The notes beneath the pieces were generated by a model. That model was not told where the DNA came from. It was given only the letters and a program-made list of their open reading frames with translations, and ran no database searches. A stretch of DNA of 64,000 nucleotides from Ohtaekwangia sp966211525. Its GTDB lineage: Bacteria > Bacteroidota > Bacteroidia > Cytophagales > Cyclobacteriaceae. This document shows positions 52,583 to 61,028 of the stretch, in pieces. The position numbers were made by a program, and so were the translations under genes. The stretch is from the NCBI GenBank assembly GCA_966211525.1, contig CBIHOZ010000001.1:1-64000 (forward strand). The letters run 5' to 3'. Every line of letters begins with the position of its first letter. Positions within the stretch are counted from its first letter, which is position 1.

Positions 52583-53359
52583 ATGAGTGAAATTGCTACT
52601 GACAGAATGCGCAAAGTGAAAAGCATTCTGGTAACCCAAGAAGCTCCGGCAGATGCTAACTCTCCATACTTAAAGCTCGCTGAAAAATATAACCTGAAGA
52701 TCGACTTCCGTCCGTTCATTCAGGTTGAGCCAGTGCCGGTAAAGGAGTTCCGCAAGCAGAAGATTGATATACTCAATCACACCGCTATTATTTTTACAAG
52801 CCGCAATGCGGTTGATCATTTCTTTCACATCTGTCAGGAATTGAAACTGGAGATGCCTCCGGAGATGAAGTATTTCTGTATCTCGGAGCAGACTTCCAAT
52901 TACCTTCAGAAGTATATCGTTATACGTAAGCGTAAAATTTTTACAGGTTTAAAAACCGCGCAGGATCTTCTTGAGATTCTGAAGAAACACAAGAACGAGA
53001 AATATCTTTTCCCTTGTTCGGATATTCGTAAGAACGACATCCCTGATTTTCTCAGAGATGGCGGCTACAATTATACAGAGGCGATCATCTATCACACCGT
53101 TGCTGCAGATCTTTCAGATCTCAAGGAAGTGTTCTATGATATACTCGCTTTCTTTAGCCCTTCCGGCATTAACTCGCTGTTCGTCAATTTCCCTGAGTTT
53201 AAGCAAAATAACACGCGCATTGCAGCGTTTGGTCCTACAACGGCCAAGGCAGTCAGGGATGCAGGTCTCCTGCTCGACATCGAGGCCCCACTTCCCAACG
53301 CACCTTCTATGACGGGGGCTCTTGAGCTCTATATTAAGAAGGCCAACGGCATTAAGTAG
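52583..53359 (+). CDS. hemD: Uroporphyrinogen-III synthase
   Basis: 258 residues. HemD is a poorly conserved two-domain Rossmann protein. Here VKSILVTQEAPADANSPYLK, LNHTAIIFTSRNAVDHFF, FPCSDIRKNDIPDFLRDGGY, ILAFFSPSGINSLFVNF and RIAAFGPTTAKAVRDAGL are typical. It closes hydroxymethylbilane to uroporphyrinogen III in heme synthesis. It sits between DUF4271 and porP/sprF. Confidence 0.92.
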   Translation: MSEIATDRMRKVKSILVTQEAPADANSPYLKLAEKYNLKIDFRPFIQVEPVPVKEFRKQKIDILNHTAIIFTSRNAVDHFFHICQELKLEMPPEMKYFCISEQTSNYLQKYIVIRKRKIFTGLKTAQDLLEILKKHKNEKYLFPCSDIRKNDIPDFLRDGGYNYTEAIIYHTVAADLSDLKEVFYDILAFFSPSGINSLFVNFPEFKQNNTRIAAFGPTTAKAVRDAGLLLDIEAPLPNAPSMTGALELYIKKANGIK

Positions 53360-53416
53360 AGAAATATTATCGACTGAACGGTTAGTACTCACGCGCTCAA
53401 TTGTTTATATTCAGGT

Positions 53417-53428
53417 ACAATTAATTGT
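53417..53428. promoter_or_regulatory. Perfect 12-bp palindrome upstream of porP/sprF
   Basis: ACAATTAATTGT is a perfect palindrome about 140 bases before the porP ATG, and a further CAATTG lies 12 bases upstream. It could be an operator, but no regulator is known for it here. Confidence 0.3.
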
Positions 53429-53509
53429 GGCGTAACAGACACTGACTTGAGTAAATAACTGCTTCATTCATTGAATATTACAAAGTCACATTTTTTATTA
53501 CACTTTAAT

Positions 53510-53517
53510 TACATTTG
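53510..53517 (+). promoter_or_regulatory. -7 box for porP/sprF
   Basis: TACATTTG, a perfect TAnnTTTG in an AT-rich stretch, gives a leader of about 45 bases. No TTTG lies at normal spacing upstream. Confidence 0.4.
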
Positions 53518-53567
53518 TTGATAGTGTCGTAAAAAAGCGCTTACTTTAAATCTACTTTTTAACCTCG

Positions 53568-54518
53568 ATGCTGAAAAAGACTTTTTATACCCTCCTGTTG
53601 GCACTGACTGGATCAGGTGTTTTCGCTCAGCAAGATGCCCTGTTCACACAGTACATGTTCAACAACTTGTACATGACGCCTGCATATGCTGGTGTTGATG
53701 GAGTTACTCGCTTAACCGCGATTCACAGAAGTCAATGGTTGGGATACCAATCGAGCTTTGGTGATGGTGGCGCTCCAACAACGCAGATGGTGAGTTTTAA
53801 CACACCTATATATCGCCTGCGAAGTGGTTTTGGTGCGTATGTGATGAACGATAAACTCGGTCCGCAGAACAACCTCGAAGCGCAAGCCATGTATGCCTAT
53901 CACTTAGGCATTAAGGAAACCAAACTTAGTATTGGTATCAAAGCCGGGATATACTCTCAATCAGTAAATGGACAGTATTATCGATATATAGATGAAGGCG
54001 ATCCGTTGATCACTACCGGTAAAGAATCACAGGTGAGACCTGATTTAGGCTTAGGTATATTTTATAGGGCAGAGAAATATTATGCAGGTGTAGGATTCAA
54101 TCACTTGCTGCGTTCTCAATTTGATTTTGGAGCTGATAGTGTAAGAGGAGCACTGGAGAATCATATCAATTTTACGGGAGGATATTTTTACGAAGTAAGC
54201 TTCGACCTGCGTGTACAGTTCAGCACAGCTGTTCGTACCGATTTAAATAAGACTCAACTGGATTTTGCAGGTATAGCATATTTAAAAGATACGATGTGGG
54301 GAGGTTTAGCGTTCAGACAAGGTGAAGCCGGAAGTTTGTTGTTAGGATATGCCTTGCTGAAGGATAAATCGTTGAAACTTGGAACCGCTGTTGACTTTAT
54401 TATTAAGGATCGCGATGCCAAGGAAAATTTTTCACTTGAAGTTATGTTGAGCTATGATTTACCAGTGAATCCGGGCAGCGGTAAAAAAGTCGTTCGAACC
54501 CCTAGGTATAGACACTAA
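53568..54518 (+). CDS. PorP/SprF family type IX secretion outer-membrane protein
   Basis: 316 residues. Signal peptide of about 20 residues. The start of the mature protein, QDALFTQYMFNNLYMTPAYAG, and the HRSQWLGYQSSFGD segment mark the PorP/SprF family, an outer-membrane 14-strand barrel. These proteins work with the type IX secretion ring and with adhesin-type cargo. It is followed by gldK after about 125 bases with other Gld genes, as in many Bacteroidota. Confidence 0.93.
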   Translation: MLKKTFYTLLLALTGSGVFAQQDALFTQYMFNNLYMTPAYAGVDGVTRLTAIHRSQWLGYQSSFGDGGAPTTQMVSFNTPIYRLRSGFGAYVMNDKLGPQNNLEAQAMYAYHLGIKETKLSIGIKAGIYSQSVNGQYYRYIDEGDPLITTGKESQVRPDLGLGIFYRAEKYYAGVGFNHLLRSQFDFGADSVRGALENHINFTGGYFYEVSFDLRVQFSTAVRTDLNKTQLDFAGIAYLKDTMWGGLAFRQGEAGSLLLGYALLKDKSLKLGTAVDFIIKDRDAKENFSLEVMLSYDLPVNPGSGKKVVRTPRYRH

Positions 54519-54644
54519 GCGACATTTGATTTCAGTATTTTTAAGAATTTATGGAATTTGTATTTACTTTCTTCAAAAAATAAAGCGAATAAAAATTAAC
54601 TTTCGTCCCCAAATTTTTTAGTGTAGACAAACTGAGATAGCAGT

Positions 54645-55736
54645 ATGAATAAATCGGTTCTTTCAAAAGTAGTGTTAGTACTTTCGGGCGCAGTAGCCAG
54701 TGCTTGCGGCTTGCTGGGCTTAGGAGGTGGAAAAGGTGGCGGAAATGACCAGGGCGAACTGGTTGGTGTTCCAGGCCGCGAAGGTTGGGTAATGACTATT
54801 CCCTATGGAATGGTGCCAATTCCTGCAGGTACTTTCCACATGGGTCAGGCAGATGAAGACCCTGCATCTACACAAATCAACTTCAACAAGCAGGTTACAA
54901 TCGGTTCATTCTTCATGGATGACACAGAGATAACCAACAATGAGTATCGTCAGTTCACAAACTTCTTCCTCGTTGATAACGGGACTATAGAAGGTTTTGA
55001 AACAGTTGATGCAGAAACATTCCGCCAGAAGTATTATCCGGATACTGCTTCATGGGTACGCGACTTTGCGCACCACATGGGAGATCCTATTCAGGATTAC
55101 TATTACTGGCACCCAGGATACGATGACTATCCGGTTGTTGGTGTAAACTGGGATGCTGCTGTGTTCTTCGGAAAATGGAGAACAGCTTATCTCAACGACT
55201 ACAGAAAAAGTGTTGGTGATTTCCAGATGCCAGCGTTCCGTCTGCCTTCAGAAGCAGAGTGGGAATATGCAGCACGCGGTGGTCGCGACATGGCGAAATA
55301 TCCTTGGGGTAACCCGTACATCCGTAACTCAAAAGGTTGTATGCTGGCTAACTTCAAGCCAGGCCGTGGTAACTTCTACGATGATGGATTCGCATATACA
55401 TCTCCTGTACAAGCTTACTTCCCTAACGACTACGGTCTGTATGATATGGCGGGTAACGTATCAGAGTGGTGTCTCGATGATTTCAACCCTGCATCAGTTC
55501 CTACTGTGTGGGATTTGAACCCTCAGTATATAGATCCTAGGACTAACCCTGAAGGATCACAATACAATCCTAAAGTTCCTCCGAAGAAAGTAGTACGCGG
55601 TGGTTCATGGAAAGATGTTGCTTACTACCTCGAAACAGGAACACGTACGTACGAATTCAAAGACTCTACACGAGCTTACATAGGTTTCAGATGTGCTATG
55701 ACTCACCTTGGTCGCTCGTCAGGTCAGGAATTTTAA
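54645..55736 (+). CDS. gldK: Gliding/T9SS lipoprotein GldK
   Basis: 363 residues. Lipobox ending at Cys21 (GAVASAC), a Gly-rich linker, then an FGE-sulfatase/C-type fold (VPIPAGTFHMGQADEDP, DDTEITNNEYRQF, FRLPSEAEWEYAARGG, YGLYDMAGNVSEWCLDDF, VVRGGSWKDVA, RAYIGFRCAM). GldK forms with GldN the ring anchored under the outer membrane that joins the type IX machine. It is shorter than F. johnsoniae GldK (about 460 residues, from memory), mainly in the region between domains. Confidence 0.96.
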   Translation: MNKSVLSKVVLVLSGAVASACGLLGLGGGKGGGNDQGELVGVPGREGWVMTIPYGMVPIPAGTFHMGQADEDPASTQINFNKQVTIGSFFMDDTEITNNEYRQFTNFFLVDNGTIEGFETVDAETFRQKYYPDTASWVRDFAHHMGDPIQDYYYWHPGYDDYPVVGVNWDAAVFFGKWRTAYLNDYRKSVGDFQMPAFRLPSEAEWEYAARGGRDMAKYPWGNPYIRNSKGCMLANFKPGRGNFYDDGFAYTSPVQAYFPNDYGLYDMAGNVSEWCLDDFNPASVPTVWDLNPQYIDPRTNPEGSQYNPKVPPKKVVRGGSWKDVAYYLETGTRTYEFKDSTRAYIGFRCAMTHLGRSSGQEF

Positions 55737-55797
55737 TAAAAGAAACTCTATCTATCTTTAATAATATCAAAAGGCAAAAACTTAAACCATTACTAAA

Positions 55798-56616
55798 ATG
55801 AGCAAGAAAAAAGGCGGATTTACCGAGCTTCTCTACAAAACCATAATGCCTAAAATATACGGTATAGGTGCAGCAGTAGTAATTATCGGTGCGTTATTCA
55901 AGATCCTTCACTTAACAGGTGCTGACCAAATGCTGATGATAGGTCTTACTACAGAAGCTGTCATCTTCTTTCTTAGTGCTTTCGAGCCGCCTCACCAAGA
56001 ACCAGATTGGTCAAAAGTATATCCTGAACTTTCAGAAGACTACGAAGCTCCAGCAGCTCCTACAAGAATATCAAACAAACCAACAGCATCTTTAACTCAA
56101 CAATTAGATGCTTCTTTGGAAAAGGCTAAGATTGGTCCTGAACTTTTAGATAGCCTTGGCAAAGGTTTAACTAACCTTGCTGAGTCAGCTAAGAAAATGT
56201 CAAACCTTTCTGATGCAGCAGTTGCTACAAACGATTATGCTAACAACGTGAAGAAAGCTTCAACTCAGTTATTGGAGATGAACAAGTCTTACGATGTAGC
56301 TATCAAAGCTGTATCAAGCATGTCAGAAGCTTCAAAAGATGCTGGAGAGTATCACTCACAAGTACAGAAAGTAACGAAGAATCTTTCTGCACTGAACACA
56401 GTATACGAAATGGAATTGAAGGATGCTGATAGCCACGTTAAGAACATGAACAAGTTCTACGAAAGTCTGACAGGTGCTATGAACGGACTTTCTAAAGTTG
56501 GTGACAACACAGCTAAATTCACCAGCGAACTTGGTAAGCTTACCGATAACTTGACTGCCCTGAATACTGTTTACGGCAGCATGCTAACAGCCATGAAAGG
56601 TGGCGGTAAAGCATAA
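55798..56616 (+). CDS. gldL: Gliding/T9SS motor subunit GldL
   Basis: 272 residues. Two membrane helices: 18-37 (PKIYGIGAAVVIIGALFKIL) and about 45-62, followed by a long cytoplasmic tail with coiled-coil repeats (LSDAAVATNDYANNVKKAS..., DADSHVKNMNKFYESLTG). E53 in GLTTEAVIFFLSAF corresponds to the conserved glutamate (E49 in F. johnsoniae) used in proton flow, and K35 and H38 sit in the first helix. GldL is the proton channel that, with GldM, powers the system. Confidence 0.96.
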   Translation: MSKKKGGFTELLYKTIMPKIYGIGAAVVIIGALFKILHLTGADQMLMIGLTTEAVIFFLSAFEPPHQEPDWSKVYPELSEDYEAPAAPTRISNKPTASLTQQLDASLEKAKIGPELLDSLGKGLTNLAESAKKMSNLSDAAVATNDYANNVKKASTQLLEMNKSYDVAIKAVSSMSEASKDAGEYHSQVQKVTKNLSALNTVYEMELKDADSHVKNMNKFYESLTGAMNGLSKVGDNTAKFTSELGKLTDNLTALNTVYGSMLTAMKGGGKA

Positions 56617-56657
56617 TGATTGAAGGTTTCTATCGTTAAATATTAAAACAACCAACA

Positions 56658-58244
56658 ATGGCAGGCGGAAAAGAAACCCCCAGGCAGAAGATGATCGGTA
56701 TGATGTACTTGGTACTTACCGCACTTCTGGCGCTGCAGGTTAGTAATGCAGTTTTGGAGAAATTCGCTATTATAAACGGAACACTTGAAGGGCTGATTCA
56801 TGAGAGCAGTGCAAAAAACAATGCTCATCTTAGTCAAATCGTGAAGGATGCCGGTACTAGTGATAAACAAAATGTAAAGGAAGCTGTAGCGAATGCTCAG
56901 AAAGTAAGACAGCTTACTGAAGATATGGTGAAGTATGTTGAGGGCGTTAAAAACGAAATGAAGAAGAAAGCGGGCTCACCAGAGATAGACGAGAAGTTTA
57001 TCAACAACCATAGCTCTGAAGTAGCTACCATGATGATGGATAAGAAAACAGGTGTGGGAACGGATTTTGTGAAGCGCCTGAATGAGTATACAAAGCAACT
57101 CGAAACATTAAGCGGTAAGAAATTCGCCACGCTGGCAAAGACTCCGAAGGATATACCTGCTTTCGCTAATGATGAAAAACATGCTAACAAGGACTTCTTG
57201 ACGTTTACGTTCGAGAATACACCTCCGGTAGCAGCATATGCGTCAGTAACTCAGATACAAACTGAGATCCTCGAGTACGAAGCGCTTGCATTGGATGAGC
57301 TTTCCAAGAAGGCAAACGTAGGACAGGTTAAATTCGATAAGCTTGTGCCGATGGTATTGCCTAAGTCAAGTATCGTAGCAGCTGGAGCTGAATATACTGC
57401 CGATATGTTTATATCTGCTTCAGCATCTGGTCTTGTTCCTGAAATGTTCTACAACGGATCTAAACTTCAGGTAGTAGACGAAGGTGGTATTAAAATGGGT
57501 AAAGTAAAATTCACTGCGAAAGGTGGAAGCTACGATCCTCAAGGTTATTCAAAACAATCTTTCAAAGCGAAAATTGTAATTGATGGCCAGCCTTACGAGC
57601 AAGAGATCCAGTATATGGTTGCTCAGCCTGTAATTCGTGTAACAACCGGTAATGCTCCTACACTTTATATGAACTGCGGTAACACCGTAAACATTGAAGT
57701 GCCGGCATTGGGAACAAACTATAACCCTTCATTCTCTGCAGGTGGTGCAGCTGAGATCATCAAAGGTGATAAACCAGGTAAAGTAACCATCATTCCGAAG
57801 CAAAGAAAAATCACAGTGGCTGTTAGCAACGGTGGTGCAGCTATCGGTAACCAGGCGTTTGATGTGAAGAATGTTCCAGATCCTAAGTTTATAGCGTATG
57901 TTGGAAACAACCCTGTTGATTTGAGACAAGGTATCCGCGCTAACCAATTAGGTAATCTTAGAATTGTTGCTGAGGCTGAGACTAACTTCAAAGAAGAAGT
58001 GCCGAAAGATGCGCGCTACAGAATTAAACGTGCTGAGATTATCCTCGGTCGTGGAACTGCAGGTGTGCAACGCTTGAATGCTACAAACGAAAACCCCGAC
58101 TTACGCTCCTGGATCAGCCAGGCTCGCCCGGGCGATCGTATTGTGATCGATATCAAAGATGTGATTCGCAGAACATATAAGGATGACGAAGAAAAAGTTA
58201 CTCCTAAAGGTTCAAGCGGTATCATTATGATTCCTGTGAATTAA
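56658..58244 (+). CDS. gldM: Gliding/T9SS motor subunit GldM
   Basis: 528 residues, close to the usual GldM length. One N-terminal membrane helix (MMYLVLTALLALQVSNAVLE) is followed by a large periplasmic part with four domains (helical D1 from about 40-230, beta-rich D2-D4 to the end). GldM forms long dimeric rods reaching through the periplasm to the GldK-GldN ring and is turned by GldL. The gene follows gldL by 41 bases. Confidence 0.96.
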   Translation: MAGGKETPRQKMIGMMYLVLTALLALQVSNAVLEKFAIINGTLEGLIHESSAKNNAHLSQIVKDAGTSDKQNVKEAVANAQKVRQLTEDMVKYVEGVKNEMKKKAGSPEIDEKFINNHSSEVATMMMDKKTGVGTDFVKRLNEYTKQLETLSGKKFATLAKTPKDIPAFANDEKHANKDFLTFTFENTPPVAAYASVTQIQTEILEYEALALDELSKKANVGQVKFDKLVPMVLPKSSIVAAGAEYTADMFISASASGLVPEMFYNGSKLQVVDEGGIKMGKVKFTAKGGSYDPQGYSKQSFKAKIVIDGQPYEQEIQYMVAQPVIRVTTGNAPTLYMNCGNTVNIEVPALGTNYNPSFSAGGAAEIIKGDKPGKVTIIPKQRKITVAVSNGGAAIGNQAFDVKNVPDPKFIAYVGNNPVDLRQGIRANQLGNLRIVAEAETNFKEEVPKDARYRIKRAEIILGRGTAGVQRLNATNENPDLRSWISQARPGDRIVIDIKDVIRRTYKDDEEKVTPKGSSGIIMIPVN

Positions 58245-58253
58245 AAAATTGTT

Positions 58254-59168
58254 ATGAAGAAGATAGTATTTTTTGCAGCACTTTCTGCCGTCTGTTTTGT
58301 GGCGCAAGCACAAGAGGTCCAGGACCTGGAAGTTCAGTACAACCCGAACTCCCTTAATCCTATACCTTTATATGAGCAGCACTATAAAGTGCGCGTATGG
58401 AGAAGCTTAGATCTGAAAGAAAAGCAGAACAAGGGCTTCTTCGCGAAGAACGGAGAGTTGAGCAGACTGATCTCTGACGCTGTGAAGTCAGGTGAAGTCA
58501 CAGATATATATGCATCTGACTCGTTGACAACTAAAATTTCCAAAGAAGATTTCTTGGGACGCTTGGTTGCAGAGCAGGCTCAACAGTACGATCCATGGGA
58601 ACCAGGTCGTGATTTTTATACAGATGATCTTGTATCATACAACGGTAAAAATTATAGAGCCCTTCGCGATAACAAGGGTGTAACACCAGGTGCCGAAAAC
58701 TCAGACGAAGACTGGTCTGCAACTTCACAAGGTAGCGGTATCGAATATCAGGTTGCTGATATGAGTACTGTTCACATGGTGGAGGATATTATCTTTGATA
58801 GAAGAAGATCAAGATTATACTACGACATCCAGGCAGTAGAGATCATCATTCCAGGCGCTAAAACAAACACAGGTATAGATGTATCTTTAGGTTGGTTCAA
58901 GTATAAAGATCTTGAGAAACTTTTCAGAAACAACATTCCGAAAGCCGTTTGGTTTAACTGGCAAAACACTGCTCAGAATAAAAACTTTGCAGATGCATTC
59001 TTGCTGAGATTATTCCATGGTTCGATCTATAAAGTTCAGAACCCGGATGACGAAACGATCGATGATACGTATCGTGCAAACGGAAGACCATATCGCGAAG
59101 GTGTTTGGGCCCGCGAATGGACGGAAATGATGCTCATGGAAAAAGAGCACAATCTCTGGGAGTTTTAA
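58254..59168 (+). CDS. gldN: Gliding/T9SS ring protein GldN with inserted CBM5/12-like module
   Basis: 304 residues. Signal peptide of about 19 residues. The GldN core is seen before (about 25-110: IPLYEQHYKVRVWRSLDLKE, ISDAVKSGEVTDIYASDSLT) and after (about 163-304: VHMVEDIIFDRRRSRLYYDI, EWTEMMLMEKEHNLWEF) a segment at 112-155. That segment reads DPWEPGRDFYTDDLVSYNG then KNYRALRDNKGVTPGAENS then DEDWS, and matches the CBM5/12 (chitin-binding) pattern. GldN forms the ring with GldK. From memory the F. johnsoniae GldN has no such module at this place. The effect is unknown. Confidence 0.93.
   Translation: MKKIVFFAALSAVCFVAQAQEVQDLEVQYNPNSLNPIPLYEQHYKVRVWRSLDLKEKQNKGFFAKNGELSRLISDAVKSGEVTDIYASDSLTTKISKEDFLGRLVAEQAQQYDPWEPGRDFYTDDLVSYNGKNYRALRDNKGVTPGAENSDEDWSATSQGSGIEYQVADMSTVHMVEDIIFDRRRSRLYYDIQAVEIIIPGAKTNTGIDVSLGWFKYKDLEKLFRNNIPKAVWFNWQNTAQNKNFADAFLLRLFHGSIYKVQNPDDETIDDTYRANGRPYREGVWAREWTEMMLMEKEHNLWEF
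58587..58718 (+). other. CBM5/12-like module inside gldN
   Basis: Codons about 112-155 of gldN. Pattern seen: W-E-P-G, seven residues to D-L-V-S-Y-N-G-K-x-Y-R-A, ten residues to P-G, and W-S at the end. These spacings and residues are those of carbohydrate-binding family 5/12. The reading frame is continuous with no sign of a recent insertion at DNA level. Confidence 0.75.
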
Positions 59169-59185
59169 TTTTGCTTTTGATATTT

Positions 59186-59217
59186 GAAAGGGAGGCGAAA
59201 GCCTCCTTTTCTTTTTT
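59186..59217. terminator. Bidirectional terminator between gldN and uvrC
   Basis: A hairpin with an 11-bp stem (one G-T pair) and a GAAA tetraloop (GNRA), arms 59186-59196 and 59201-59211, followed by CTTTTTT on the plus strand and, on the minus strand, by a T-rich tract. It serves the convergent gldN and uvrC messages. Confidence 0.9.
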
Positions 59218-61024
59218 AGGCCTGTATATTTTCCTGCCCTTTTGTAATCTCCTGCCCTTTGATCAGTTCGGCTTTCTTCATGCCGGCAATCTTTGCGATC
59301 TCTTCAAGCGGTGCTTCTTTGATCTTCTTAACAGACTTGAAATGTTGAAGCAGCTTTTCGGTTGTCTTTTTGCCAATGCCTTCCAGTCCTTCGAGTTCTG
59401 ATGTGAATGTTTTTTTGCTTCTCTTCTGGCGATGGAATGTAATGGCAAAACGGTGGGCTTCGTCACGAATCTGCTGAAGTAATAATAATCCCTGTGATTT
59501 CTTGCTGATGTGTAGCGGCAGCGGATCTTCAGGGTAGTATATCTCTTCAAGTCTTTTGGCTATACCTGCTATAGGAACTTTACCATATATACCTAGCTCT
59601 TTCAGTGCTTCGCAGGCACTGCTCAGTTGCCCTTTACCACCATCGACAAGGATAAGATCCGGAAGTTTTTCGCCTTCTTCGAGAATGCGTTTATACCTGC
59701 GGCCTACAATTTCTTTCATCGAAGCAAAATCGTTGGGGCCTTCTACGGTCTTGATGTTGAAATGACGATATCCCTTCTTGTCGGCTTTCGCTTCTACGAA
59801 ACGTACCATCGATGCAACAGGTGTTGTCCCTTGAAAGTTAGAGTTATCGAAACACTCGATCACCGAAGGAAGCGAAGGAAGTTTCATGTCGTTTTGCAAC
59901 GTGATGAGCACTTCTTTCTGTTTTGATTTTTTTCCTTCGCGAAGAATTTCTTTTTCCTTCTTAAGTTCAAGTGCATTCTTCAGTGACAGCGCGATCAGTT
60001 TTTTCTTGTCGCCGATCTTCGGTATAACATTCTCAACCTCATCTTCAATAACAATGATGGGTATATTACTTAATATAACTTTATTAGCACTGTGTGTTTG
60101 CTCGCGTAACTCAACTACGGCTATGCTGAGTAACTCATCGTCTGGTTCATCGAGTTTCTTTTTAAGCTCTATTGTCTTTGAGAAAACAATGGAACCTTCT
60201 TTGATCTGCAGATAGTTTACATACGCATAGGACTCAATGCTGGCAATAGTAAATACATCGATGTCGGTAAGATCACGATTTACAACCAGTGATTTAATCT
60301 GGAAGCGCTCCAGTGTATCCAGTTTTTCCTTGTAAAGCTGTGCACGTTCAAACTCCATATTGACGGCAGCGCGCTTCATCTGATCGGTAAAGTATTGGTA
60401 TACTATACTGATATTACCCTTGAGTATATTTCGGGCCTGATCGATTTCGTCCTGGTATAATTGTTCAGACTGATATCCCTCGCAAGGTCCTTTGCAATTG
60501 CCGATGTGATACTCGAGGCACACCTTGAATTTCTTCTGTTCAACATTTGCCTCACTGAGTAAGAGGTTACAGGTACGGATCGTATATAGCTTTCGCACAA
60601 GATCCAACACGTTCTTCATGGCCACTACGCTGGAGTAGGGACCAAAGTACTCGCCTTGTTGCGGTATATATTTACGGGTATATATTATGCGCGGGAACCG
60701 TTCCTTTAAAATACAGATATAGGGAAACGTCTTGTCATCCTTCAGCAGGATGTTATACTTCGGTTGATTCTGCTTAATGAAGTTATTCTCCAGCAACAGC
60801 GCATCGAACTCTGTATTGGATACAGTATAGTCAATGCGCCTGATCTCCGATACAAGCTTCAGTGTTTTACGGTTAACGCCCGTACTTTTCGAGAAGTAAC
60901 TGCTTACGCGCTTCTTGATGCTCTTGGCTTTCCCAACGTAAATAAGTTCGTCTTCCGTATTATAGAAGCGGTATACACCAGGGGATTCTGGCAATCGGCC
61001 TACCGCTTCTTTGAGTTCATCCAT
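59216..61024 (-). CDS. uvrC: Excinuclease ABC subunit C
   Basis: 602 residues from the ATG at 61024 (MDELKEAVGRLPESPGVYRF). GIY-YIG endonuclease domain (about 15-95, PGVYRFYNTEDELIYVGKA), UvrB-binding UVR motif (about 205-240), RNase-H-like nuclease domain (about 390-520, with ECFDNSNFQGTTPVASM and LILVDGGKGQ), and helix-hairpin-helix pair at the end (LEGLEGIGKKTTEKLLQHF, LEEIAKIAGMKKAELI). It makes both incisions in nucleotide excision repair. It starts four bases after the PBP1A stop. Confidence 0.97.
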   Translation of the reverse strand: MDELKEAVGRLPESPGVYRFYNTEDELIYVGKAKSIKKRVSSYFSKSTGVNRKTLKLVSEIRRIDYTVSNTEFDALLLENNFIKQNQPKYNILLKDDKTFPYICILKERFPRIIYTRKYIPQQGEYFGPYSSVVAMKNVLDLVRKLYTIRTCNLLLSEANVEQKKFKVCLEYHIGNCKGPCEGYQSEQLYQDEIDQARNILKGNISIVYQYFTDQMKRAAVNMEFERAQLYKEKLDTLERFQIKSLVVNRDLTDIDVFTIASIESYAYVNYLQIKEGSIVFSKTIELKKKLDEPDDELLSIAVVELREQTHSANKVILSNIPIIVIEDEVENVIPKIGDKKKLIALSLKNALELKKEKEILREGKKSKQKEVLITLQNDMKLPSLPSVIECFDNSNFQGTTPVASMVRFVEAKADKKGYRHFNIKTVEGPNDFASMKEIVGRRYKRILEEGEKLPDLILVDGGKGQLSSACEALKELGIYGKVPIAGIAKRLEEIYYPEDPLPLHISKKSQGLLLLQQIRDEAHRFAITFHRQKRSKKTFTSELEGLEGIGKKTTEKLLQHFKSVKKIKEAPLEEIAKIAGMKKAELIKGQEITKGQENIQA

Positions 61025-61028
61025 AGTG

